Source: Sporothrix humicola
Lineage: Eukaryota; Ascomycota; Sordariomycetes; Ophiostomatales; Ophiostomataceae
Direction: 5' to 3'
Assembly (NCBI GenBank): GCA_021396245.1
Contig: WNYE01000048.1
Span: 62,001 to 126,000, forward strand
DNA: 64,000 bases
Of the stretch, positions 22,955 through 35,800 are shown in pieces. Within the stretch, counting starts at the first letter, position 1. Each line of letters opens with the position of its first letter. The notes below the pieces were generated by a model that did no database searches, was not told the DNA's origin, and worked only from the letters and a program-made list of their open reading frames with translations. The translations under genes and the position numbers were made by a program.

Positions 22955-24475
22955 ACCGGCCGGACACGTGAAAGGCAGAGCGCGTTGAAAAAATAGAAGT
23001 GCTCTCTCTCCACTATGCATGCAGGGCCAGGGTTTCCCGTGAGATACTTGCAAAGACAGGTATTTTCCGTTTCTTTGCGAGTAGCCTGGCTCCGCAAATT
23101 CGGTCATGGATTTGAAGAGGCGATGGAGCCCGATGGAGCGTGACCAGTGGCCCTCAGTGGTTACAGGCTCTGCTGGCTCTCAAGTTTCTCGATTTCCAAG
23201 GCTCTTTGACAAGCATCTTCCCAGCCTCTCTGCTTTTCGCACCCTTTAAGCACTCTGAAGTCTTTTTTCGACGTTGCATCGCGTTGAAGCCGGTCAGGGC
23301 GCTTCGGAATACCAGAGAGCCGGAATGAAGCTGAAGGAGCTCTTTGGCGTCTCTCTTGTTCCTCTCTCCTGCATCCAAGTGATACAGATGTATGAAGTAA
23401 TGTCAGATATGTCGTGAAAGACGCTGCAGATGCAAGCACATTGGCAGACGCGTTACACGGTCCGACTATTATCGGAAGCCGCCGTGTGGCCCGGTGCAAT
23501 CGGACAACTGGATATGCTCTATGCTCAAATTGTTTAGAAGTTTGCTCTTCGATGACATTGACATTGACATTTTTGATATGATCGACACTCTGGTCGCTCT
23601 GCCTATCCGGCTGGCTGACCCAAGCGAGGCGAGGCTACACCAGGTTGGGAAAGAGAAGAAAGGCCTTTCTGTGCAGCTTGGGTGCTCCTGTATTTCGGGG
23701 CATTCGTAAAAGGCCCTTTGCAAATTGCTGTGAGGGGACAAGGAAGAGGAGGAGGCAAAGAAGCAAAGAAAGCGAGAAGGGTCCGAGTAACTTTGGGAAG
23801 GGATCGTCGTCTTGAACCGCGATCGAGCATCTGGCGTTTCGGTGCATTTGAGATACTGTTCAGCGAGTTTCGAGGGTTTGACGACAGGGCACATTTGCTG
23901 GCCGAATACGCGGTTCCTGTCCCTTTCCGGCGTAGATACGGGAACGCATCGAGATTGTGGCGGAGGCTTTTAGACAATGTTGCTTGGTAGGAGATTTGCT
24001 AGCTTTCTTGGTTGCTTGGTTATTTGGGCATTTGGGCCGAGTTTTGGCCTGGCTCGTCTGGGCCCTGGCTGCTCCTTCCAGCATTATCACTGCTAGCAGG
24101 GGAAGGAGATGGGCGATGGGCAAGACCATTACGTCGTGCTGGAGCCATTTGCTCCTTCCACAATGGCGATACGTGATCTTACCTGCTGCAAGGCTTTAGC
24201 GCAGCCGTTCATTGGAAGAGAGCGACGACGGGAAACGCGTTTTTGGTACTTTCGGAAGTGCGCGTTTGCGGGAAGGCGGGATCCACTCGTGGAGTGCAGC
24301 GCTCTTACTGGCTCCAGATGAAAAAAGCTCAAAAGCGAAATGTGCACACCCCTTGCTCTTTCCCTTTTCGGGATTGTAGCGTGGCCTGTCATTGGCTAGT
24401 GACCAGGGGTAAAGTGTGCCGCAGGACTGGGGGCGGGCGAGGAAACGGGGATCTTTAAATGGACTTGGGACATCT

Positions 24476-24485
24476 GGCCAATCAG
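24476..24485 (+). promoter_or_regulatory. CCAAT box GGCCAATCAG
   Basis: Second identical decamer. It sits in the same orientation as the other two; no gene follows within several kb. Confidence 0.35.
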
Positions 24486-25743
24486 GAAGCCAGGAACTGA
24501 CGGGGAAAGAGGAAGGAGCAAAGCACAAGCCGAAAAACGCCAGCAAAACGCAGCAAAGCCAGCCAAACCCAGCAAGCGAGCGGAAGAAAAGAAAGTTTTT
24601 CACATCTCAAAATGAGTTGGTGCAGGCGGGCATGAAAATCGACGACGAAAAGGCAAAGAGACATACGACAGAGTATCGCTAATAACCAACTTGGGAGCGG
24701 AGGGAGGTTGAAGGCAATATATTTAACTACAAATGGGAAAGAGCGAGCGGTCGCCAAATATCCATTCGACATCCTGTTGGTGATGGGAAAGAGGGGCACA
24801 TTAACACGCGAAAAAGCAAGGAAGGAGGAGGGAGACTGCGGAGCAATCGTCCCATATCGGCGAAGCAGCCGAAGGAAGGTGAGATGCAGTGTTCTTGTTT
24901 TCTGGCGGGAAGTATATGTATGTGCGAAGTTGTACTCCGAGGTTCCTCTGATGACTGCTTCTCACGTCCTGTATAATTTTCAGCCTTAAGGATGACGGCG
25001 ACTCTTGTCCCAAAAGAGCCTAGGACTGCTGTCGCCGCTCATTTCCATGAAAACCTTTGGCCACACCATCTTCTCATCTGCAGCTACTCAGTGCTGTTAG
25101 TGCTGCAATTCAATGTATTTTTACACTGATGGACGGCAGCCGGCGCCCAGCAAACAGGTAAGCTACCAAAGCTACTAGTAGCTGCATGCTCCAGTTTTCC
25201 ATTGGGACTTCCATTTGCTCCTATTTGGCCGTCGATGTTCCCCTGGCTTTACGAAGACCTGCTTCCATGCAGTCAGAGGAAGAGGGGAAAACGACCATCA
25301 AGAGAGAGCCCACACACACACTGCCACCCTACCTTTACTTACTTGTGCTTCACAAGCCTCACAATCCACCGGAAATGGCAAGACAGGACGAAAATGGAGT
25401 ACGGGGTATGGAATACCTGGCAGGATTTTGAGGAGAAGCGAGCGGAGAGCGGAAGTAAAGTTACAGCAGGCGGCAAAGGGAACAAAGAAACCTTCAATAC
25501 CCGTCTTTCGCCCAGCCATGGCGTTGCTGTTGGACAGACATCTTGAAATTAATTGAGGGGTACTCCGTAGAGAGCAGAGAGCAAGAGGCAAGATGCTTGT
25601 CAAACACAGTGCTTGGTGCAAAACCAACGTCTCGGGTACAGTCCAGTGAGTCGTCAAGAGGGGACAAGATACATAAAAGGCACGATAGCATGGAAACACT
25701 TGAAAATCAAAAGACGCCGAAACTGTAGATGGACAAGGGCTGT

Positions 25744-25753
25744 GGCCAATCAG
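25744..25753 (+). promoter_or_regulatory. CCAAT box GGCCAATCAG
   Basis: Third identical decamer; a nine-of-ten match (GGCCAATCAC) follows at 29030-29039. Confidence 0.35.
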
Positions 25754-28700
25754 AAGGCAAAGACGCGAGACCTGCACATCGTTCCCGCCTCTCGGGCCTA
25801 CCTAAAAAGCACGCGAGCTGCTTTTGACGCTTTTTTCGACTGTTCCATGTCAGATACGTCGTAATACTGTGCAACACATCTGACAGTGTTGTGTGCCTCT
25901 TAGCGTGCCTTTTTTGCCGTCTTTTTCCTCTTTCCCCTCCCGTTGGGCCCTCGCCCCTCGCCCGATTCCCCCGTAGCTCTGCCACCTCCCAATATATCTC
26001 CATTAGAAGCTAGCCTTGTCATTGTTAGCCGTGTCTGCATTGTGCAGTGCTGAGCACGACCCAGTATCTTTCTTACCTGTACGGAGGACGACGTACTGTG
26101 TATGTTACAAGCAACGCCCTCTGTGCGCTACCACGGCATTTCCGATTTGAACTATGCTGCAACGAGCGACGCCGAGGCCGACTTTCTTCGTTTTCGTCTT
26201 GTTCTTTCCTTGAGCCCACTCTTCCGCTGCCTGGTTTGTCGTTACCAATTTTGTAGTCCATCCCTTGCATTGGCCTAGTTGGGAGCCGTCTAATCAATAA
26301 ATGAAGCATTTCATCATACTGCAGAGTCTGGCTACATTGTCGAATCGAAACTGGAACCATGACTGGGCACGGGGCACTGGAAACAGGCGGAAAAGGTGAC
26401 AGTTTAATGGCGGGATGTTGCTACCTCAAGCCGAGGAAAAACAGCTTCGAGCGAATATGAGAGAGCTTGTGAGGATAACGTGAGAGAGAGGCACACATGG
26501 TGTCTCGTACTTGGCCGCCCGGCTGAGAGTAAACCGCTCTCTTCTCTTGTTTCCCTCTTGTTGGATCGAGTGTCAGCCGTGGTTGCCCACGATCATCAGT
26601 GGGCCTTTTTTTCGTCGCAAAGCATCGTAGGTTGCGTCTGCCCCCCTCTTGCTCTTTTCGAGACTCTTGAGGTCCTCTTCAGATCTCGGCTGGCCCACAA
26701 GCCCAGACCCAAGCCACTCCGCCGAGCCTGGCATTGTGGTGAGATTGCGCAAAACCACACTCCATCAGACAAAAAGACCACATACTGTGTAATAATCCAC
26801 AAAAAAACCTGCCTCATCCTGTTGGTGGACGCGTGGAGAAATGGCCAAAACGCATCGTGACTGGCTCGTTCGTGTGGCCCCCGTCGTTGCATAGCTCTCT
26901 GTAGCTTCCTGATAGCTCGTCTGTAGCTTTGTCTGTTGGTTGCAGACTGTCCATTATCAGAACACCATGATCGTCCTTTTTGGGTTTGGGCCCTGGAGCT
27001 GAAGGCCCTGAAAGGCTCTGAGGCTTTGTTGGCCGTTTCGTCTTTTTTTCTAGCTGCAAGGCCGTGGGCAGAGCGTGGCCTGTGAGTTGGGCTGGGCTGG
27101 GCGTTTGGCCAAATGGTTCTTGAACAGGGGTATTCCTTCCAGAAGAACTGCTCTGTCAGTATCAAACTGCGCCCACAACGAGAGCTCTTCAACCGTGTTC
27201 TGTCCGTTGGTTTTTTTTATTTCCTTCTGAGCTGTATCTTTGTGTGCTCTTTGAGCTCGAGTCGAGTGGCTGGATATGACCGACGGGATGGCAGGAGTAT
27301 TTGGGAGCTTTGACCGGATGTTGGCATGACCATAGGGCTACTGTTCGAAGCTTTGCTTATTAGAGTGAAAGAGAAGCACTCCTTTCCCCTGAGCTCCAAG
27401 TCGCAATTGCCTTGTTTAGACATCTCAAACATGTTGATATCGACAGCTCTGGGGGCATGTATTGAAGGAAGGAACGATGGGTCGAAGGAACATGTCTTTT
27501 CTTCCTTCCTCTTTGCCATGCCCTTCTCTCCTTCCCGATGCAGCATGTTGCTTGATGACCCTTACCGTCTTTTCCTTCTTTTCTTCGTCGTTCCTGCCTT
27601 GCTTTTCCACTCATCACCAACATGTGCATCGGCACCCCACTCTTTTCTCCCCCCTCTTTCCAGTTCCTTTTCAGCCTGGTGGCGGACCTCGAATATCAAC
27701 TTCCCTGGCTGTTTTTCTCCATCTCATCGCACCTTGGCTGAGCACGACAATCAACCACAAGCAGCCAGCACACAAGCTACACCTTACCGATAGGTATCTG
27801 TACACCACCAATTATTCTCCATATTCTCCGTCCCGCCTTCTACCCTGCTTCGGCCGCTCGTTGGCTGCGTTTCCGGTTTCAATGGTTCAATGGTGATCCG
27901 CAGGCGCCGTCCTCCACGCCGCCGTCTTTTCTGCCGGCCCCTTCCCCTCTTTCTACTGTGTATGCTTCTGGTGTCCCTGTTTGGTTCTATTTTCTTTTGT
28001 CTCGATGATCTGTCGAATCGGAGCCGTGTACCCAGATGCTGGCACACCACTTGCACCTGCCACACCGATCTTTCCAAGAAATAAAAAGACGCGCGCAACA
28101 AAAGTCGCGTGCCCTGGATGCAGACACGTAAAGCACCAGCATGGCGTTTGTTTTGTCGATTTTCACATCTTACCGATGTTGTTTATCATCCAGGGTCTCT
28201 CATGTCTGGCGTCGATCGCACAATTGCTGCTGGCTGCTTACCGAGTCCAGTAATACTGAGTTTTGCATTGTTTACAGCTGAACAAGACCTGCGGCCACAT
28301 TGAGCGGCCTCTCACAATACAATGCCGCATATGGATGAGATGTGACTGTTTTACTCAGTAGTTGTATGCATTGTTTACCGAGCCAGGCCAAAATCAACCA
28401 GGCCGTGGCCGCGCCAAAGCAAACAACAACAGAGAAAAAAAAGCATGACGATGTCTTGCATGCAGCATACAGCAAAAACGGACAACGCCGAGGCAGAAGA
28501 GGTGGAGCAACAGACTTGGGAGTCCTCAAAAAGGAACAAGGGAAGATCCAAATAGGGACAGCATCGTGATCGTGATCGTGGCTCGGCCGTGCCAGGGTCC
28601 CAGGGAAGGAAAAGCTGACAGGACGGAGCATCTAACTCTGTCTGGTTCGTTTGCGTTTTTGTTGCGTTTTGGCCACAAGGCGCGTAGATTGGGGCCAAAG

Positions 28701-30041
28701 CGTGACCACTTTACGCGTGAGATGAGCCAGACGAGCCAGACAAGGAACGTCGTAAAGAGAATGGGTGCCCCGGTCCAGTTTTTATGGAGAACTTATTTTG
28801 AGCCTCCGAGGGCATGAGGGCATCAATCTCTCAATCTGTGGAAGAGCGTCATTGTGCTTGAAAGGTCGCATTTCTGTGGGAACATGATCGCCACCTGCAA
28901 GTCAGTATGAGAATGGAGTAATCGCTAGATGAAAATACCCTGCCTCGCCTGCTTTGTCAGTCTGTCGAGAACCATTCAAAGTAAATAGGAGATAGGATGA
29001 AGGAGAAAAATAGAGAGAGACCAGTTCATGGCCAATCACCAGCCGAGGCATGCCACCTGCTAAGACGGCGTGTTTTTTCTTATTTGTATCACACAGTACA
29101 ACGCAAAATCCAGGGGAACAGTATGAAAATGAGAGGGCATACAAAAATAAACGTTGTTGGTAGATGGCGATCGACTGGCGGATTTTCGTTTTGCTGTGGG
29201 CGAAGAGGGTCAAGACAAGATGGGCGAGGATAGGTCACTTCGCTTGTGAGCGTTGCAGCTACAGGACGTTGAACGACGTTGAACTTTAGGGCACGTTTTG
29301 TGCTTTATGACCATTAGACCCGGCCTTGGTGCCCTCAAAAAGGCCTACTTCTATCTTTGAGCGGCCGGTCGAGGTCCAGTGGCCTAGTGGACCGTTAATC
29401 ATGCCGTTGGATAGGGGTTTGTCTCGCTGTAGCGAGTTGATGTGCAGTGTCCCCAGGTCTGGGCCTTGGCTTGTAGGCCCTAAGGCCCGGTGCTCCAATT
29501 CTCCAGGTGTCTCAGTGCTTCCTTCTCCCACAGCCAAACACTAATTCGGGTATTGAGAGGCGCCGCCCACTACATTTTGCCAATTATCACGACCCGGGGA
29601 ACAGTTCCCTCTGGTAAATCCAGTTGTTTGTCTCACAACCACCTAATGTCTTGGATGCTCACTGTATGGAGAAAAGCAAAAAAAGGCGCTGTTTGTTTTG
29701 TCTCGGCGTGGGAGAGGATGGGCGGATGGGGCTTTTCAATGATGATCTTGAAGGTTTCTTTCCTTTTTGTGCCTTTCATTTTTACGAAGAAAAAGAAGCG
29801 TATCATCTTTAACGAGATTTTTTATTTACTTGATACGCGTTAGTGTCTTGCGTGTATTTATGTTTTGTTCGCGTCGCGATGCCTTTCGACCGCATTGACA
29901 AGTAAACAATTGCGAGTAATAGATGCAAAATACGTCGTAAACTGTGGAAATATTGAGTTCCGTACGTCGTACTCTGTCTATGTCTGGCTCATGATGCTGT
30001 TTGAGCGCCTCTTTTGTCTCGGAGACAGGGGAATCCTCCAA

Positions 30042-30065
30042 ACAGGGCAGACAGGGCAGACAGGG
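30042..30065 (+). repeat. Tandem CAGGGCAGA repeat
   Basis: Two full copies of cagggcaga plus a partial one, in the gene-free region. Confidence 0.7.
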
Positions 30066-33000
30066 TCGAAAGGGCCCAAAAAGCGGGCTTGGGGCGTGCT
30101 GTGTAAATTGCTCGCGTCTGTTTGAGCGTGTCTACAAGGAAAATATGACTTTACAAATATGTTTGCGTTTACATGCGTCAGTATCCATTTGCCTCCATAA
30201 ACCTCCATTTCCATGCGTCCTCGGTCATTTTTGAGTCAGTGGAGATGGTGATGAGGAGCCCGGCGTAGGAGGAAACCTTGAGGTGAAAAGAATGAAGCAG
30301 AGACTGCGTATTCCTGCTTCGTGTATGGACGATTTGTATGGCAGAAGAATGGAGCATGAGGGCCTCTCAGGCCCAGTTCTTCTAATACTTTGCAGCAAGG
30401 GATAACACGAAAAATTTGCAGACTCCATTAATGGGGCTGCAGGGGACGGCGGCGACGACTCGTGCGGCTGTGACGGGGAAAGCAGAGAAAAGGAAAAACG
30501 AAAAGCGGCAAGAAATTTACCAAACGGCCGGGAGAGACAAGGAGGCGAAAGGGAAAAAAAAGGAGGAAGAAAAGGAAGCACATAGACAGAAACAAACAGC
30601 GAAAATACGAACAAAAGAGGCCGAAAGGAAATAGAGACATTGTCCGTGTGTCTTCATGTCTTGTCTCATGGCGGGTTCCCTGATAGTTTTGCTTCTTTCA
30701 GCCTGTCTCTTGCCATTCGATATTAGGTCATCTCGGTCATCAAAAGCCAGCAGGCCTTTTGAGGATCGTTGCCTCGACACTCGCTGCTATTGTGCAGGGG
30801 TTAAAAGGGTCCTTCGGGCGTTTGGGGGCCGTCTGTGGAGAAGCTGAGGATGGTGACGACAGAAAAAGAAGTCAAAAAAGGAACCACGAAAGGGAAAGCA
30901 AATAACCGCTCCACTGTACTTTTTTTTGCACGCATATTTTGTATGGAACCTGGCTCGCCGGTTGTTCTCCGTATCTTTAATTACTTGACCTTCTCCACAC
31001 GAGGCAAAGAGAGAAACACAAAACGCATTCTGCGTCCACAATTTAGACGCCTAGACGCAGATGTCTGTGACTTTGATATTTGATGAACGAGGCTGTCAAC
31101 TACTTCGTACGCTTTGTGGAGTTGTCGAGACAGAGAGAGAGTGTGTGTTGGTTCTCAGCAATTTCGAACTGTAGACACGGTGAACGATGCGATGATAATT
31201 TGATTTTGCTGAGCTTGCCTATCCATTATCACTCATGATATACGGCGGATCGATGACACGCGACAATATTGCAGCTACTAAGATGCTGCGATGACAGGCT
31301 ATTTTGCTGCCAGCCACAAGGTGGCCAGATGATATTTCCTAGATGGCATAAGACAGCTGTCGAAGCTCTGGAGCTTGGGCTTCTAGCTCTGCCGAGACAA
31401 GCTCTTCAAACCGGCGCCATGTATCCAAAACCGTCCAGCAATTCCAAGCCGTGGACCACAACCGAGGAGAAATAACTCGTATGAGCCCAACTTGGAGAAC
31501 CAACATCTGAAAAAGAAACAAATTGGCAGGCTTCAGCATCCCAAGCGAGGGAGAGCAATTATATGTATCTTTGCAGTTAAAAAGGAAAGATACCAAGACA
31601 GCCCGGTCCAGCCGGCCAGGCTCTTCAGCCCCATTCTACTCGTTCTATTCGCTGTTACTGCGACAAAACAGCCTAGCTCCCCAATGGGAGACGCCATGTC
31701 TTCAAAAACAACGGTATCCGGAGCTTCTGTACCTGCTGTCTGTTAGTTGTTCGCTCGTCTTCTTGATAGCCCTGTTTTAGTAGCTTACCTGGCGTATTGC
31801 TATGCTTTCCTCGTTTGTTGGCTCCCTTGCCTTGATATTGATATTTTGATATTGGCTTGGGAGCTCCACGAGGCTTTGCTCTCCTGTCTGTTATGTCTTT
31901 CCACAACTGTCACTCTCTTTCCCTTGCCGGACGGCAATGTCTTGCTCTCCCTTTGCTCGTGGCCAGGCAGAGTCTTCCGGCATCCCGCCCGTCGAAGAGG
32001 TTTCTGGTCCGTCTATTCTTTCTTCCTTTTTCGTCACGTTGTTTCTCATGTTCTTATTTATTTTATCTCTTCTTCATTTGTTCTTTTACCTCTTCATTAA
32101 ACTTCACGTTCTTTTTGCTCACCTCGGCCTGTTTTGTCGCCTTTTCATACACCCCGGACCGCGTCTTGGGTCTTCGCGGTTCCGATGGGCAGTAACGGCG
32201 CGTGGTTTTCTTTTATTTTCTGTGCATCGGGGCGGGCTGTTCTATTTCTTTGATTTTTCTTTGCCTTTTATTTAATGTCTGCCGGTGAGACGACGCGATA
32301 TGGTTGGCTGGATGCGTTTGCTCGTAGATTTTTTTCTGCTTGTTCTTGACTGCATCCCCTGCAAGTGTTTTTCAATTAAAGAAAAATCCTTTTGCGCTTT
32401 GTCTCTTTTCCTGTGCCGTGTTTCAATTGTTCCCGCTCTTGTCCACTTCTGGCGTTGCATTCGCAGCATCGTATGGAGAAGGGCGTGTAACGACGAAGAA
32501 AAGAAAAACACGAACAAACAGAACGAAAAGTGCACAAATGCAACGAAGCTTTCACGATGAAATTTTCTTGCTCCATTTTGCCCATACAGTAGCTCACATC
32601 CACAATATGGAGTTGGCTTCAAGCAAATTTTCACTTTATAATTTCTTCATTTTTTTTTCTGTAGCAGCATGGCAGAGTTTTCTTCGTCCCATCTCTCCAC
32701 AGCGGAGTTGTAATACGACAACCGCCTCGGCAGTAGAACAGACATGAAAAAAAGAGTCAATCGCGAAGAGCGAGATGGTTGGCGACGAATTGAACCAAAT
32801 GATGGGCACAGGACAAGGAAGAAGAGACGAGACGAGACACGAATAGACGGAAAAGAGACATGGAAGCCAAACAAAAGCATATCGACCTGGTTTGCGTCTT
32901 TGTTTCACGTCCGCCAGAATCTCATGGCTTTGGTTTGTTCTCTCGGTGTCGTTGCCGGCAGGCTGAACAGCCTTCTGTAGATCCTTCCCTCAGAGCATCC

Positions 33001-34909
33001 AGTATCTCGTCAAGGCAGGCCCGGAAACATTTGTCTCGCAACAACCCGGAAGGGGCTTGTGGCCAACCAGCAAACCAGGATACCGCGAACGTCAACTGGA
33101 GCTTGAACCCGCAAGTGATCCGCTCACCAGCTTGCTCTTCATCATTATCCGCACTGCCGCAGAAGGAACGATCAAGAAAAGAAAAGAGGAAACCAACACC
33201 CACTCTTGGTTCGGGCGCTCCTGCCTGCCTATCACACACCCCGCTCCACCGTGGGCTCTTTCCTTCTGAACCGTTTCGACGTCGTTTGTCTGGCTCCTGG
33301 TATTTCAAAGCCTCTTTTTTTTTCTTGTAGGGAAGGAGCTTGTAGACGCGATGCATGCAAGCACTTGGTAGCTCACCATGTCGTGAGCATTGCCTCGTTC
33401 CTCCTGGCTTCAATTGGCCGAGTCCGATTGAAACGGGCCAAGCACGCGTTTGATGCACTTTACTCGTAGATACAAACGTGCATCGCAAGCTCGACACAAA
33501 GCCACGCTCTCACGGTGTATTGTGCCTTTCTTGGTATCTTTTTCAATCTCGCCAAAGACGTGCTCGGGCCCGATTGACCAATCGTCGGTCGCAGCTTCCT
33601 CAAGATGTCCAGCCCTCCATCCCACCATCCCACTCACCCGTCCCTCCTTCGCTCCTGCCCCCGCTCGTGTCTGTCGCAGCCAGGAGTGGTCGTAATATAC
33701 TGTGTACTCGAAGCTGCACTTTACAGTACGCCACTCTCCACCCAAAAAGCGCTCTGCACCAAAGTCGCCAAAAGGTCGATACGGAGTCTTTCAGCAGCGC
33801 CAGGGGCACGCCAACAAACCCGACCAAACCAAAGACAGCGATGAGAGCGATGCGAAAAGAGGGGACAGGCTCGTCAAGGTGGAGGCACCGTATGATCTCA
33901 ATCCTCTCTGTCGTAGTGTGCAGGACCAGCAACAGCCCAAACAGGCTTGATCCTGCATTGCTCACACACACCAAAACGCACCAAAACGCACAAGGGCAGG
34001 GCCTCTGTGAGAAAAAGACGAAAAAACACGCTCTGGACACGGCTTTACACGCTTTCGTGACGCCTCTCGACACGTCTCCATCGACGAGCGAAAAACATAC
34101 ACACACAGACGCTTGCACCCAAGAAATCGCCAAAACGAGTCAAGGACGAGAAAGCGCGTTTGAAATATCTCCGTAATTGCTGCCAATCGTCGCCCATCGT
34201 TCCTTTTTCCTGTTCCTTCCCCCCTCTCAAACAAACACAGGCAAACCATCAAAGAGGCAAACAGACAGGGAATCGGCATCTCACCAACCTTGCTGTCCCC
34301 CCTCTTGAGCTTTTCCAAATCTTTTCAAAGCACACGCCTCTGCATACGATATACGGAGAACGGCGAAGCGGCAGAGCCAGGCGCTAACGAGTCGATGAAC
34401 AGCAGCTCGGACTCGAACCCCTCCTTGATCCTTTCGATGCGATGTTCGTTGAGATGTGGTCTTGTGCTCGTCATATATGCTGAAGCATAGTGGGCGTTGT
34501 TACAGTGAGTGGCGTTTGCAGTGGTCGTGCCTGCTTTTTATGCCGGATTACATAATATTGCAGGACAATGCCTCCTGCCCCTTTTCCAGCAAAAATTCGA
34601 GATTGGCAGTCACGTTTTTTGTCTCACCTTGAACTTCACCCTGGACTTCATACTCACAACTCACAACTTCATATTGCATCGGCTTCTATTTCAATGCTTC
34701 AACACATTGTCCTCGACGTAAACGTATCTGTACTTCTCTACCTTCTTTCCCTCTCGTAGCCCCTCATTCTTTTCGTCTCTTCTTCAGAATCTTAAGTCTT
34801 CTCGCCCTCTCCACCTTTAACTCCTGTCTCCCCTTGCTCGCCGCCTGTTCCTGGTCTGGGCTGGTTGGCTGTCGTGTTCTTCGCGTTGGTTGGCTGGCGG
34901 GCTCGTGGA

Positions 34910-34937
34910 GATGGGGATGGAGATGGAGATGGAACTC
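34910..34937 (+). repeat. GGAGAT hexamer repeat
   Basis: Four to five imperfect copies of ggagat/ggggat in tandem; a microsatellite with no supported frame. Confidence 0.7.
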
Positions 34938-35800
34938 GTCTCGTTGGTGTTGCTGAAGCTGGCGTGCTGGGCCACTTTTTTCTGAGGCCTTGGCCCTTGG
35001 CCTGGCTGGCCGTCGGCCGCCCGGTGAGCGCAGGAGCATTTGCAACAAAAGGTTTGTGTCTCCGACAGGCCAGCCGGCAGTGCAACTGCACTATGCAGCA
35101 TTGCAACGGCTGCTGTTCGATTTCATTTTTATCGTTTGTAGTATTTCCTTTGCTGTTGCACTTGCAAATGCCATTGCCATCTCTAGCTTTGTTGAGTCGA
35201 TGCCTCTTTCCCTCCGCACGGTATATCTGCACTCTCCTGTTCCTTCCTACTTTCTCCCTTCAAGACATCTCCAGCTGCTCAATAAAGTTGCTTTTTCCTT
35301 ACAATCTGCAGCTGAGCCTGGGTCCCTCCTTCCACCTCTGGGCCTGCTCCAGCCAATCTCGCCCACTCCTGCTATTGCCCTCTCTGACAGTGTATGCACA
35401 CGCCCCTGTTTAACCCCCCTGGACCACCCTACGGGCCTTCTCACACAATTACACCCCGACAAGCACACACCTCCACCACCACCCCCTACACCCTGGTCAA
35501 CCCAGCCCGCTCCCACTTTACGCGGGCTCCATAGTATTAGGTGAGATGTGCACCAAGTTGAGTTACTCGGTCCCATAGAGTCGTAGAATGGAGTTATTGG
35601 TTGGCTTTGGTGGTGGGTGAGTGTGTGCGTGCTGTGCTCCTTCCGTGGTGTGTCGCTTTTGGTGGCTCAAGCGTCCTCAAGCCTGCAAATCGTGCCTTCT
35701 GTGCCTGTGAGGCCTTTGGAGCGCTCCTTCCCTACTGTGTACACCAGCCTGAGAGCGCTGAGTCCTCCCGTGCTGCCGTCCTGTATCCCCGTAATAATGT

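Larger units (their letters stand above)
9885..35800. other. Very long gene-free region (main part)
   Basis: About 26 kb in which I can support no gene. Open frames are many but short, overlapping on both strands, low in complexity and without recognisable domains, signal peptides followed by a domain, or conserved intron patterns. Composition is mixed and not strongly AT-rich, so it does not look like a RIP-degraded transposon block, and I see no transposase, reverse transcriptase or terminal repeats. It holds scattered CCAAT boxes, a recurrent TACGTCGTA-like element, TACTCCGTA-like motifs, a GGCC-rich patch at 17.16-17.78 kb and several short tandem repeats listed separately. Together with 35.8-38.7 kb it separates the divergent orphan gene and the G1 cyclin gene. 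Unrecognised non-coding transcripts or genes made of many tiny exons cannot be excluded. Confidence 0.7.

Noticed and set aside
34380..34480. GGGTTCGAGTCC on the minus strand as a tRNA B box
   Set aside because: The flanking bases do not form a T-arm stem, and no A box or acceptor stem is found at the right distance.
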